Source: Posidonia oceanica (Eukaryota; Streptophyta; Magnoliopsida; Alismatales; Posidoniaceae). Taken from it: 64,000 bases of DNA. Where the stretch lies: the NCBI GenBank assembly GCA_037176725.1, contig JAZBRS010000044.1, positions 8,804,001-8,868,000 on the forward strand, written 5' to 3'. Both the position numbers and the translations under genes were made by a program. Shown in pieces: positions 32,089 through 43,485 of the stretch. Position 1 is the stretch's first letter. Every line of letters begins with the position of its first letter. The notes below the pieces were generated by a model. That model worked only from the letters and a program-made list of their open reading frames with translations. It was not told the DNA's origin and ran no database searches.

Positions 32089-34233
32089 TGCATGGATATG
32101 CCGATTTTCAGGGTTACTACACATACATATTCCAGATTTTTCATAATCTCTTTAAAAACATTACTTAAAGCGAGTTTATTAGCTATGGCAAAGTTAATAC
32201 TCTCCTTAAGCTTAAATTAGTGGCAAGTTTGAGTACCTCAATTCTTTAAAAATGTTTTTATCATTTTATGGAATTTCTGAGATTATTCAGGACTTTAACG
32301 CATCTCTTGGATTAATGTGTAAATATTGTTGAAAATAGGGAAAAACTACAAAAAATCCATTTGTAGCCACACACAGAGGTGCCAACCTAGCTAAAGGTTT
32401 TTTGTGCAATTTTATGTCATCCTAGACTTTAATATGTTCACTGGGATTTTTCTAAAACGATTTAATTTCCCATAATAATTAATATTGCTAATAAATTTAA
32501 GAATATCCTAATGAGCTTTAAATTATGTACTTAATGTTTTCAGGAGTATAAACTTAAAAATATCAAAATTAAATATATGTACTTATATTTAAGAATATCA
32601 TAATGAGCTTTAAACTATGGTTAGATATATTTTAAAATAATGTTTTGATTTTCTTAGCAATTTAGTATGATGTCATCTATTTCAAAAGCAAACAATCTAA
32701 TAGATTAATTTAGAAAAATCCTAAAAATCTAAACTTGGTTAGTTTTAGATATTATCTTCAATTAAGCAATTTCTAGAATAATATTAAAAAGAATAAAGGC
32801 GAAGATAATAGAGACAATAGATATAGATATTAATGATCCTTTAAAATAATATCTATACTTTTAAAAATTGCAACTAATTGAGAAAAATTCTAGAAAATTA
32901 ATGATGTCCACTTTAAAATAATATATTTTTATTTGAGATTTTTTGGAACTAAAATTGAAATTCTAATTTAGATATTACTCTTTTAAAAATTATATCTACA
33001 TCTGAATTAAATAAATATTAAAAATCAAAATAAAAAATATCCATGTAGTTACGATTTAAATTAATTCAACAAAATTATAGAAGACAAATAAATTAAAATA
33101 AATATCTACAAAACCAAATAACTTCCTCAACAAAATTATAGAAGATATTTATTTTAAATTTGGGTTGCTTAATGAGATAATAGATAGCGATGTTAATGAT
33201 CCTTTAAAATAATATCTATAGTATTTTAAAAATTGCAACTAATTGAGGAAAATTCTAGAAAATTAATGACATCTACTTTAAAATAATATATTTTTATTTG
33301 AGATGTTTTGGAACTAAAACTGGAATTTTAATTTAGATATCACTCTTTTAAAAATTACATTTATATCTAAATTAAAATAATATTAAAAACCAAAGATAAT
33401 CCAAAACATCCAAGTAGTTACAAATTTAAATTAATTCCAAAATATCAACAAAACCAAATAACTTCCTCAACGAAATTATAGAAGATATTTATTTTAAATT
33501 TAGGTTGCTTACTGAGTAAGCTTGGGTTAAAAAAAATTCAGTATAAACCTAAAGTATCCCATTTTAAATAATTTAAATTTAAGTCTGAGTTTAAATTTAA
33601 ACTTAACCTAGATCTCTTTGGAGTTTCTGAAAGGAGGAACATTAGAGATTCAAGAGAGCCTTTTGAGAGCTATAGAGAAGTGATTCTGAGAGATCTATAG
33701 AGACATATTGTCAAATCATTTTGAGAAAAAAAAATCGAGATCCAAAGAAATTACGACTGTTCTAAGAGAGACACGCCTTCAAAATTCTATCCACACCTCT
33801 GTTTCTTCATCCACGTCATATAGTACCAAAGGTGAAGGGAGTATTCATTCTCGTTTACTTACTTTAAGCATTATTACATTTCCTTAGATAGGACATTGCA
33901 TATGCATGCGAGGAATCACCATTGGTTAGTATTATTAGCATTTGTTTATGTCGTTTACTATTTTTCTTGGATTATTTACTACAGGCGTAGACTAATCTAG
34001 ATCTGTTTATTTATTTTGAAGGAAGAGATACACTACGTAACACAAGGACGTCGTTGGACGACATCCTGTCATCGATTCAGTGAACTGGGAACCCACATCA
34101 CACCAACATTTACATCTCTTTGAAGGTGTCTTGTCAACTGGCACTGCAAAGCAACAAGTGGCGATCACGAATACTGTTGACGAGTGTAAAAGCGTCAACA
34201 TCAACATCACACCCTCAAATCCACATATCCATA
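32089..34233 (+). mobile_element. Element E: lone family 1 LTR
   Basis: Plus-orientation LTR related to D and C: CATATTCCAGATTTTTCATA, TTTAAAAACATTACTT, GTGGCAAGTTTGAGTACC near the start, AT-rich middle, then AACACAAGGACG, CATCCTGTCATCGATTCAGT and TCAAATCCACATATCCA at the end. The first 75 bases are diverged or partly missing where E meets H. No internal region or second LTR follows: host GT61 intron sequence begins at about 34235. The flank next to H cannot be tested for a target duplication. Confidence 0.7.
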
Positions 34234-34459
34234 GTCTGCTTAAAACCTCACTATATATAACAAACAATTCAATATCAATGAGCAACATCTTTGTGTAATT
34301 TTCTGACTTCAATATAACACACATAACATAATAATTGCATCAATAATCCTAGACAACGTATGGACTAATGCTGAAATGAGAACAATACTAAATCTAAATT
34401 CAAGTGCTATGTATGAATGAAGAGACTGAATGATCATAAGATTATGTCCATGGACTGAC

Positions 34460-34597
34460 ATATCGTTGGTGGATTCATGAAAGAATCGAAAAATATGAAG
34501 TACAACAAGGATATGAGAAAGAATGCTACGACGGCCCATGTCCTCCTCTGTGGCTTCGCTCTGCGTAAGGTTTTCGCAAATTTTGATTCGTACCCGT
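34460..34597 (-). pseudogene. First exon of a broken GT61 copy
   Basis: Minus strand, homologous to exon 1 of the intact gene at 39381-39519. The frame still encodes ESKFAKTLRRAKPQRRT followed by a hydrophobic membrane segment and FFDSFMNPPTI, with a GT donor site (gtcagt). The start codon is lost: ATG is ACG, and one base is deleted just after it. Intron 1 follows down to about 34235, where lone LTR E begins about 29 bp before the position of exon 2 in the intact gene. Exons 2 and 3 are not in the window next to it, so the copy was split by E and H or lost its remainder. Confidence 0.85.
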
Positions 34598-37122
34598 GTC
34601 CTCCTCTTTCAATAGTAGAGATCTATGTGTCATTGATCTCCTCCAAACCAAATGCTTCAACTCTACTATTGTTTGGTGGCGTCTCTACTAGTGCTCCCCT
34701 TGGCCTCTTAACTATATTGCATCCACTTCATCGTTCAAGTCTTCCACTTGCATTATTCACTACAATAATGGGTGAGAGAAATGCTGTGATTGGACCAATG
34801 TGAGGACAGAGAACCTACCACTTTGTGGGTATCATTTTTGTATTTGATTAATTAATGAATCCAAGTAGGTAATATATGGAGGAGCACTACCTTTCATATT
34901 TGTGAGCATTATCCAAAAGAGAACAAATAAAAGTAGTCTTTGGAAACGAGACAAGTATTCTTAGATAGGAATTTCAGTATACGACTAACCCACCAGACAT
35001 CAAGATGTCCCTAGCTTGCTCCTTTTTGCAAGCTTTTCCATTCTATTTTAGTGGCATTTATGATGTTTATACTTTTCTTTTGGACATATGAATTATGCGT
35101 TCAACCAATATATATAGTTGGAATTCGTTGGAACAAATTTACGTTAGGTGTTATCGTAGCTGCATGAACTTGAAATTCTTGCACGGTCTTTTGGAATTTG
35201 TGACACTTTCAATTGAATGGAATGTATAAAAGTTAATTGGGCACTGCCTCATCCAATTATTGGGTTTAGTATGTTTCAACCACAACAAACATGATTTCCA
35301 CAATTCCAATAGAATTCTAGAATCGGATCCAACCACCAAAAGAGACAAATGAATGATAAGGAAATTTTTGTAAGTATTGAATTATTCTGTAGCTAAACAT
35401 AGAGCTTCATCAGCTACTGAACAAGGATCACAAATTGAAAGATAAATTTTTTTTTGTTGGAACTGAACTAATCTATCACTAAACGTCAAGTTTCTAATAG
35501 ACTATTGGACTTGGATCACAAATGAATGTCAAGGAATTTATTGTTAGTTTGAACTATTCTATCATCTGATTATTGCCTTAATTGTTGGAGTACAAATGGA
35601 TATAGGACATCCGTTCCATATCTATATTCGTATCCAGTTTTAAGAGAATACGGTTTATCCGTATCCGTCTTGAGCGAATATGGATATTATTTTTCAATTC
35701 TCTATTATATTCATATCCATTATTCTTATTGTATCTATATTACACATATATATTCTTTAATTTGATTGTTATATGTATATTTTTAATTATAATAGTCATA
35801 ATCTACTGATTTTCATATTATTACTTACGTGAAGCATATGCATTTCGATGAAAAATCTCACCATCCATAATGTACAATTAATGGCTTGGATTTGAGGATT
35901 GGAACTCTCCAATTGTGATGAATCGAAGAGAATCCCGTTCCTTCAAGACCTTAATTTGATTACTCCGTCCACATGATTCAACTTGCTTTCTCACGAAACC
36001 ACAACATATTTGTATAGAACAAAATTTGCATTTAGAGATCTTATCTCAAACCCAGGAATCATTTCACGGTCAAGGAGGGTCATCAATGAAGGACAATATA
36101 TATATATGATCCGGTCGCCGCTTTGCGTCCACTTTAAACTAAGGCTAAATTTGGTTGTTGATGTTGGTTTGTTTCGTTTTTCACTTCCTTCTGTAGTTGA
36201 AAATTAAACCTTAGGTAGTGACATGTCTCCCTTGGTTGGAAGTCCCTTTGAGCATGAGCCATCCATCATGGCCTTGCATTAATTGGTCACCAGTTCTGAT
36301 AATGTTTGCATCTGTTTTGTCGGTGTTCTTTCTCCCAACCAAAATTTTGTTCCTACTGTTGATAAATAATGGAATGAACGTTTGCATCCGTTTTGTCGGT
36401 GTTCGTTGCGCACAAGTTAGTAGATGTTCCCAAACCCTCCATGTTTATCAAATTACAATTATAACACCATATATGATGAAACAAGTCAAATGCATAAATA
36501 TCTAGAAACATGTCTTCTGCCAAATGACAATTACCAAACAAAGATCTTCTACACAAGAACGTATTTTTTCTTTTCCATGTATACATTAGTGCATGTGTTT
36601 TGTTGTACTCTTATCGTTTAATATTTAACTTTATGGACTTTTTACAAGTATAACATCCAATAATTGTCTGGATTGTTAAAGAAGCAGTAAAAATCTTATC
36701 TTTCATCCATTCAATCGGCATTGGGTATACAGCAAAAATTTCGAATAGTCCTATCTCGCTTTGATGGCCATCAAACGGAAATCAAATTATATAATCGTCG
36801 CTATGCCAACTTAAGAACGTAATAATACTATGTCTACTCCAGATAGACTTCTTGGTGAGGTGTACCATTCCAGGCATAAGAACATGCATGTTCTCCTGCC
36901 AAACGACAAGAAATTAATATGCATACACAGTGACTAATTGGTAGAGGGTCGCAATCTGACAACATGATCATGATAGGAACTTTTGGTCAGAAAATCCTAG
37001 CATACAGATCTGAGGATTTTCTATGGAACTGAGGAATCTACTATTTAACCAAGTGGGTTTGATGAATTAAACATCAAGTCTATCATACTATTCATTTGGA
37101 AATAAGCAAAAAACGTATTATT
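34598..37122. other. Host intergenic DNA between the GT61 copies
   Basis: AT-rich, no convincing ORF. The first part (to about 35010) is upstream sequence shared with the intact gene (39520-39940; ATCAAGATGTCCCTAGCT word), and 36505-36880 is shared with 39950-40230 and 50040-50112. A pair of GTTTGCATCTGTTTTGTCGG words sits at 36304 and 36381. Nothing else was recognised. Confidence 0.7.
36505..36880. repeat. Paralogous upstream flank of the GT61 duplication
   Basis: Shares long stretches with 39950-40230 (ATTAGTGCATGTGTTT, AATAATTGTCTGGATTGTTA, CAGTAAAAATCTTATCTTTC) and with 50040-50112 (CTTCTTGGTGAGGTGTA). This shows that a segment of several kilobases, including GT61, was duplicated in tandem before the family 1 insertions. 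Confidence 0.85.
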
Positions 37123-37519
37123 GGATAATTTTTTTAATTTTTTAAAATTTATTACTTAATGTTGTCTCAAGATTTGAGTAAAATCTCATTTTAATGTTAA
37201 ATTTAAAATGTATCATTTTGATACCTAAGATTTATAAAATAATCAAAATCCTTAACATTGTTAAATTTTACACTCGATTGATCGTTACGTCCTTATGGAA
37301 AAAGAAAAGCACTATTTCGATATTAGATGAAGGAAAGACATTGTTGACTTAAATCACTTATGATATCATGTGATAGACGATGTATGTGTTAATGGAAGAT
37401 TATGTTTGTTTAATATTGTATACTCTAGAACATCAAAATAATACTTTTTAAATTTTAGATATTAAATTGAGATTTCACTCTCAAACCTTAAAACACCATT
37501 AAGTAATTTTTCCAAATCC
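37123..37519. mobile_element. MITE-like element with long terminal inverted repeats
   Basis: The left end (ATTACTTAATGTTGTC, AGATTTGAGTAAAATCTCA, TGTATCATTTTGATACC) matches the reverse complement of the right end (ATTACTTAATGGTGTT, GGTTTGAGAGTGAAATCTCA, GTATTATTTTGATGTT) over about 85-95 bases with mismatches. Total length about 400 bp, AT-rich, no coding capacity, which fits a miniature inverted-repeat transposable element. A target duplication was not resolved. It sits about 300 bp beyond the 3' end of the GT61 coding sequence. Confidence 0.65.
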
Positions 37520-37813
37520 TCGTAGAATTGTGGTAAGAGTACGTTTAATAAACATGGTTTTGTAAATTTTCTTCAATTGTAAGAGTTCATCTAAAAATAT
37601 GAGACAAAGATGTGACGTAAATGAAAAACTACACTTTCACGCATATTTATCTACATGCAAATAAGGTATTCGAACCTACAGATATAGTATATATTTTCCA
37701 TGTGGAGAAGCTTCCAGGCTTCACATACAATACACCCAATGCATAATATTATATATTCAACTTGAACTTAATTAACTTTCATGTAAAGAAAAATTTGTAA
37801 CCTGTATCCTATA

Positions 37814-39519
37814 CTAATTATGAAGAAGCTTCAAAGCTTCCTCCAGTACACCTCTAAACCTATTTACATCAACCGTCACATCTTGCTTCACCAAGAATAT
37901 TTCCTTTGTGGTATTCCACCCATTCTTGTTTAGTGACCATGGGTCCTTAAACACAGCATGGTCTCTTGGGTAGTCCTCTATCAATGAACTCTCCTCTTCC
38001 TTAATCTCGTACGCCAAGTACTTTAAATTCCTGTCAATCGCCGGATCCCTGTAATCATGCCTCGACAACTCTCGTAGATCTCCCAATGGAACAATTTGGA
38101 TCAACACAGCGTTCATGGGGAGGAAGAGGAGATTAGTGAGTCCAGCCCCCTGCACTCCCATCAACACGTCGAAGGAGTTAACGAGCTTTGCAAACTTGGC
38201 AACGTTCGATGCGTATGCCTCGGTTGCAATCACATCATAGCCAAAACTCTTCGCCATATGAACGATCTCATCCAAGTTTCTAAATCTTCGAGTACGCTTT
38301 CTCGATATAATCAGCAACCTTGGCTTCTTCTCCTTCATGTGCTCTTTGATCGTAATCGCGGAGTCTCTTTTGAGTGAATAGGTAGTCCTCATGAACTCTG
38401 CGAAATGAACCATGGAGTATCCGCTTGGGGACTTGGATGGATGGCGACGGAGGCCAACAATAGCATGCCGGAAGCAATGTGTCCTATCATCTTGATTGAA
38501 GTCGATGATATCGTATTTAGAGAGACGGTTGAGTATCAACTTGTACTTGTCGATCCACCAACCTTTCATGTCGGTGGCGAGGAACTGGACTTCACCATTG
38601 TATTGCCGTGACGTGAGGAAGAGGGGTATGATGATATCGGTGAAGTCGTGGAAGAAGTTTCCGGCGTAGCCGGACATCGAGAAGACGATGGCCGGAACGG
38701 AGTGGTTGACGTTGCACTGATGAGGTCCCTCATGCGTCATCGATGGTTTCACTAGCACCTCCTTGACATGATTCATGGCAAACTTGTCTGTCTTCCGGCC
38801 ATAGGGTCTAATTATCCATGAGTCATTAGCATATGGCGCGTAATAGATAACCGAAGACGATGTCGACCCTTGAATCCAAACTTCACCGTCAATCTCGCAG
38901 AAATCCGCTCTTGGGTCCGAAACATTGCACACCGGCTTCTCCTCCATTGTTAATCCTTCACCTAGCAATTGCATGTTCATGTCGCAAATTAAGAAAGAAA
39001 TGATCACTTATTAGTGAAATGCATTAATCCTTATGGAATCAGAGAAAACTGGGACTAGGTAGGTATGGCATAGTGCACCTGATATCTCTTTTGTCTTTGG
39101 AGGCGAAAAAACCACCATAGTAGGCTTATCAGTCTCTCTCGAACTAGCCTTGTATTGTGCAACCTCGTCTTTCAAATGATGTGAAGAAAAAAAAACGTCA
39201 GCTTAAAACCTCACTATATATAACAATAATTCAATATCAATGAGTAACATCTGTGTTATTTTCTGAATTCAATAATCCTCGACAACGTATGGACTAATGC
39301 TGAAATGAGAACAATACTATTCAAGTGCTATATATGAATGAAGAGACTGAATGATCATACGATTATGTCCACGGACTTACATATCGTTAGTGGATTCACG
39401 AAAGAATCGAAAAATATGAAGTACAAGAAGAATATGAGAAAGAACGCTGCGACGGCCCATGTCCTCCTCTGTGGCCTCGCTCTGCGGAAGGTTTTCGCAA
39501 ACTTTGATTCGTACGCCAT
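37814..39519 (-). CDS. GT61-family glycosyltransferase, three exons
   Basis: Proposed exons on the minus strand: 39519-39381 (ATG; donor gtaagt), 39168-39079 (acceptor after a T-rich tract ending ag; donor gtgcac) and 38961-37814 (acceptor ctag; stop TAG). Joined length 1377 bp, 458 residues, phase consistent at both joints, introns of 212 and 117 bp. A basic N-terminus and a membrane segment (about residues 21-37, FFLIFFLYFIFF) indicate a type II Golgi protein. The lumenal part shows KPVCNVSDPRADFCEIDGEV, SGYAGNFFHDF (about 173-183), HCFRHAIVGLRRH, KKPRLLIISRKRTRRF, GVQGAGLTN (345-353) and YPRDHAVFKDP, all in GT61 order. Family members transfer xylose or arabinose to xylan or N-glycans; which applies here is not visible. 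The usual His of GVHGAGLTN is Gln. The copy is intact otherwise. Confidence 0.93.
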
Positions 39520-40614
39520 GTCCTCGCTTTGCATAAGAGCTAGTAGTAGAGATCTATATATCTTCGATCTCCTCCAAACCAAATGCTTCAACTCTACTAT
39601 TGTTTAGCTGCATCTCTACTATTGTCTCCCATGCCTTTTAAATAAATTGTTTCTATTGTATGCACTTCATCGTTCAAGTCTTCTACTTGCATTATTGACT
39701 ACAATAAAGGGTGACAGACTGTGATTGGACCAATGTTATAACTGAGAACCAAATGACAATTACCAAAAACAAGTCTTGTGGGTATCATTTTTGTTTTCGA
39801 TCAGTGAATCCAAAGTAGGTTATATGTGGGGGACCTGATCTGCGGTCCCCTCACAGGAGAGGGGGACGGGGACGCTGCGTCGTATTTGTGATCATTATCC
39901 CACTAGACATCAGGATGTCCCTAGCTCGTTCCCTACAGGTACCCCACATAAGACAAATCTTCTACCAAATGGCAATTACCAAAACAAATCTTCTACATAT
40001 GAGAACGTATTTTTCTTTTCCATATATACATTAGTGCATGTGTTTGATTGTGCTCTTGTCGTTTAATATTTAACTTTTTGGGCTTCTTACAAGTATAACA
40101 TCGAATAATTGTCTGGATTGTTAAAGAAGCAGTAAAAATCTTATCTTTCATCCATTCAACCGGCGTTGGGTATACAGCAAAAATTTCGTACGGTTCTATC
40201 TCACTTTGATGACCATCAATAGGAGATTTTAATCAAATCATAGATTCATTAAGGTGGATTTTTTTTCTTCGTTAAAGTGACATATTGTTACATTTGTAGA
40301 GAAGTGTAAAGATGGAAATCCCTAAGGCGCAACAACATTCATTCAAGAGAAAATCCAAAAAAACAAAAAAAAAAAACAATTTGTAGAACAAGTTCTTCTC
40401 ACGAGTCTTCGAATAACATCAAGAACTATGCTTTGTTAACTCCAAAACATGGATGAGATAAATCCAGAGATGTGCTCTACACATGTTTCAGAAATAAGAA
40501 GTTTTTCTTTAATTTCACATGGAATCAAATTAAGAAAAATTCATCAGTATGGAAAATTAAGGACAAGACAGTGCATCAAAGAACACAAAACTTTATACAT
40601 GCTTTTTTTGATCT
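39520..40614 (-). promoter_or_regulatory. Upstream region of the GT61 gene
   Basis: A TATA-like ATTTATTTAAAAGGC lies at about 39634-39648 on the minus strand, some 115-130 bases before the start codon, with a pyrimidine- and A-rich stretch between. About 1.1 kb of host upstream sequence remains before element B begins at 40615; the rest was displaced to 50005. No other gene is seen in this stretch. Confidence 0.45.
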
Positions 40615-42150
40615 TGTAGATATTCCATTTTCGTATTTCCCAAAGTTCATAGAGGATAGGAACTTCTGAGGCACCCAGATCACACAACTAAGGCTTAATA
40701 ACATATTTTCCGTAGTTTTCATGATTTACTTAAAAACAATGCTTGATTTTACATGACTTAAGGTTGATGACTGTGGCAGAGCTGACACACTCAGACTCGT
40801 GGCAAGTCCGAGTACCTTGAGCACACTTTATTCCACTCAAATCCATGGCAGATTTGAGTTAAAGAAGATATTTTTATGATTTCATGAAATATTTAAAGTT
40901 TCCCGACCTTTTATTATGTTTTCTCTGGATAGAACCTAAGAGTTAGAGCTGAAATGATCTGAGCTTGCTAGTTGCTATCTGTGGAGGCGACCTTGACAGG
41001 CGCCCTTTCAACAGACGACTAACATAGGCACCCTTTCAACAGGCGACTAGTTAAGGCGTCATCACAGCAGGCGACTAACTATTGTGGGCTCATTTAACTG
41101 CCTCTAGCAGTTGTCTTGATGGTTATTTCCCACGATCCCCTCGACCACTAGGCGCCAACCTAACCGGCGACTAACGGTCGTGGAACTGCAACGGTTATTT
41201 CCCACGACCCCTCAATTGCTAGGCGCCAACCTAACCGGCGACTAATGATCGTGGTTCCCGTCAACCGAATTTCTACGGTTTTCTCCACGTCAACTTGGGC
41301 AGTTGCTAGTATTAGGCGCCTACCCATGCGGCGATTGGCCATAACTGCCACTTCTCTTCTGGAGATTTCTACGGTTTTCTCCACGTTTGCTTGGGCGGTT
41401 GCTGGTCTTAGTCGCCTACTCATGCAGCGACTGGCCATAACTACCACTTTTTCTAGAAATTTCTATGTGTTAACCACCCACACTCATTGGAGTCTATAAA
41501 TAGACCCCGTGGGTCAGTGTTTGAACCCCCAGCCAGTTGTGAGGAAAAGCTATCTTGGAGAAATTTCCTTTAGGTTTTCAGGGTTTTGAGTTTCCACTTT
41601 CAAAGAGTTAGAGTTTCCAAGCCAGAAACCCTAGCCTCTACCATCAAGAGAGAAACCTAAGATCCTAGAGATCACTACTTCCTAATTACGATCCCAAAGA
41701 TCTCGAGCCTAGCCGGAGCTCCGATCGTGCCTCCACTTCTACTCTACTGCATACAGCACGAGGGTGAAGGGAGTATCTTCTTCCAATCTTTTTCATTTCA
41801 TATTGCATTCCTTAAAATAGGACCCATAGCATATGCATGCGGGGAACAACCCCCAGTTAGTATTAGATTTATTTGCTTCTAGAATTCTCTGTTCTTCTTT
41901 GTTATCATTTACTACACACCAACTTATCTAGATCTCTTGTTTTTGTTCATTTGTTTTGAAGGAAAGGAAATGCTCACGTAACACGAGCAAGCCACTGGAC
42001 GACACCCTGCCGTCGATCCAGTGAACCAAGTACCCACATCATCTACATCTCCTAAGGCGTCTTGTTAGCCCATCGACGAGTGGCGATCACATGTCGACGT
42101 CGTGGAAGCACCGACATCTTCATTCAGACCCCCCCAAATCCACATCCACA
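40615..42150 (+). repeat. 5' LTR of element B
   Basis: 1536 bp, TGTAGATATTCCATTTTCG to AAATCCACATCCACA. A clear TATA box TCTATAAATAG is at 41493-41503. The upstream part holds two pairs of direct repeats: about 72 bp (GGTTATTTCCCACGA, AGGCGCCAACCTAACCGGCG; 41125-41265) and about 95 bp (GGTTTTCTCCACGT, TGGCCATAACT; 41278-41460). A C7 tract precedes the terminal AAATCCACATCCACA. Confidence 0.93.
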
Positions 42151-42155
42151 ATTAC

Positions 42156-42173
42156 TGGCGATTACGGTGGGAC
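42156..42173 (+). other. Primer binding site of element B
   Basis: TGGCGATTACGGTGGGAC, five bases after the LTR end, matching the PBS of A and C in 14-16 of 18 positions. The matching tRNA is not identified. Confidence 0.65.
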
Positions 42174-43485
42174 TCGGCTTTAGCCAACCCCCGTGCCACA
42201 TAAGCAGGTTTTTTCCCTTCTTTCCTTTTTTATTTTTTTTATATAGATCTAAGTGTAGTTTTCGGTTTGGGAATCATGCATTTAGGTTTTCACGGTACCC
42301 CAAACCTTTTATCGTTTTTTACTGTTCCTGATGTCAGTAAAAACCTATAAGCTTCAACAGCTGGATCGATTTTACTAAGGTCAGAAGACTTTGGCAATGA
42401 GCCGCCTGTCCAAGGAGCGTCTGTCGTAGCCGCTCCTCTAGGAGGCAACTAACAGAGGCACCATTGCAACAAGCGACTCATCCCAGTCCGTTTTTTTTTT
42501 TTTACTGCAGAACATTAGTTTTTCTGTAATTTGGGTTGTATTTTTGGATCTGCAGTTTACATAAAAAATTAAAAACAACTATTCCTGTCCACTATGTTTT
42601 AGCTTTTTAACGGTCTCTAGATTTGTTGTGTCTACTCTTAAGGTGGAAACTAATTGTTTTATATTAAAGTAAAGTTCCTTGAGGAAGTCTTTCTCTAGCT
42701 AGAACAATTAACCTAAGCGAACCTGGGCTAGTGCAAGTCGCTCTCCCATACTCAGTGTTAATTGCAATAGCTAGATCAAGATCTCAAGGTGTCTTAAGTG
42801 TTATTATTGACTCCTCTTTCTCCCTGAGTCAATATTAAACCTTGGTAGATACTTTACACTTTAATATTTCGTAGTTTGACTAAGTGCCGAGCCTAAGGAC
42901 AGAATCCTAGGTGGAGGGTCCCTCTTTAGAGAGAGAAGCCCCCCATCTAGGTCCTCTTGGTGGACCCTAACGAAGGTCAAGGAGTGGTACCTGAAAGCAA
43001 AAATCCTGTTTACTTGTGACACACACGTAGGTTTAATTAATCGACTAATTAAACACTTAAACAAGTAAAAGCGGCGCTCTATTTGAAACATCATTTCACT
43101 TCTTCTTTTTTCCTGACTGTTGCGTGGTCTATCCAAGACAGACCTGGTTTGCTGAGTGAACAGAGGCATAGCTGCCTGTTCGGAAGGCGCCTCGCTCAGC
43201 TGCCAGTGCAAACAGCGACTTGTTTGGTCGCTTGTCCTACAGGCGACAGCAAGGAAACCTTTTCGTTTTAGAGTGCCTTGCTTGCAAGAATTTAATTTTA
43301 CTGTTCGCAGGTTGCAGGAGTGACGGCATAAACTGTTCCTGTTTATTTTCCTTTATTCCATCGAGTCTGTATTAACTAGTGTATTGAGTCTGTAATTTCC
43401 TTTTAAATCTTCTGTAATAGTCTGTAATAGTCTAAAAAAAAAAAAGAAAGAAAAAAAAGAAAAGAAAGAAAAAAAGAAAGAAAAA
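42174..43485 (+). other. 5' leader of element B
   Basis: About 1.3 kb, homologous to the leaders of A and C, with no believable ORF. The last 55 bases before the gag ATG (43434-43485) are pure A/G, made of AAAG and AAAAG steps. This purine tract is not present in the A leader at the same place. Confidence 0.7.

Noticed and set aside
34309..34539. Plus or minus ORFs over the broken GT61 exon as separate genes
   Set aside because: They are out-of-frame readings of the exon 1 homologue and its intron.
38096..38611. Plus-strand ORFs opposite GT61 exon 3
   Set aside because: Shadow frames of a well-supported coding exon on the minus strand, no domain.
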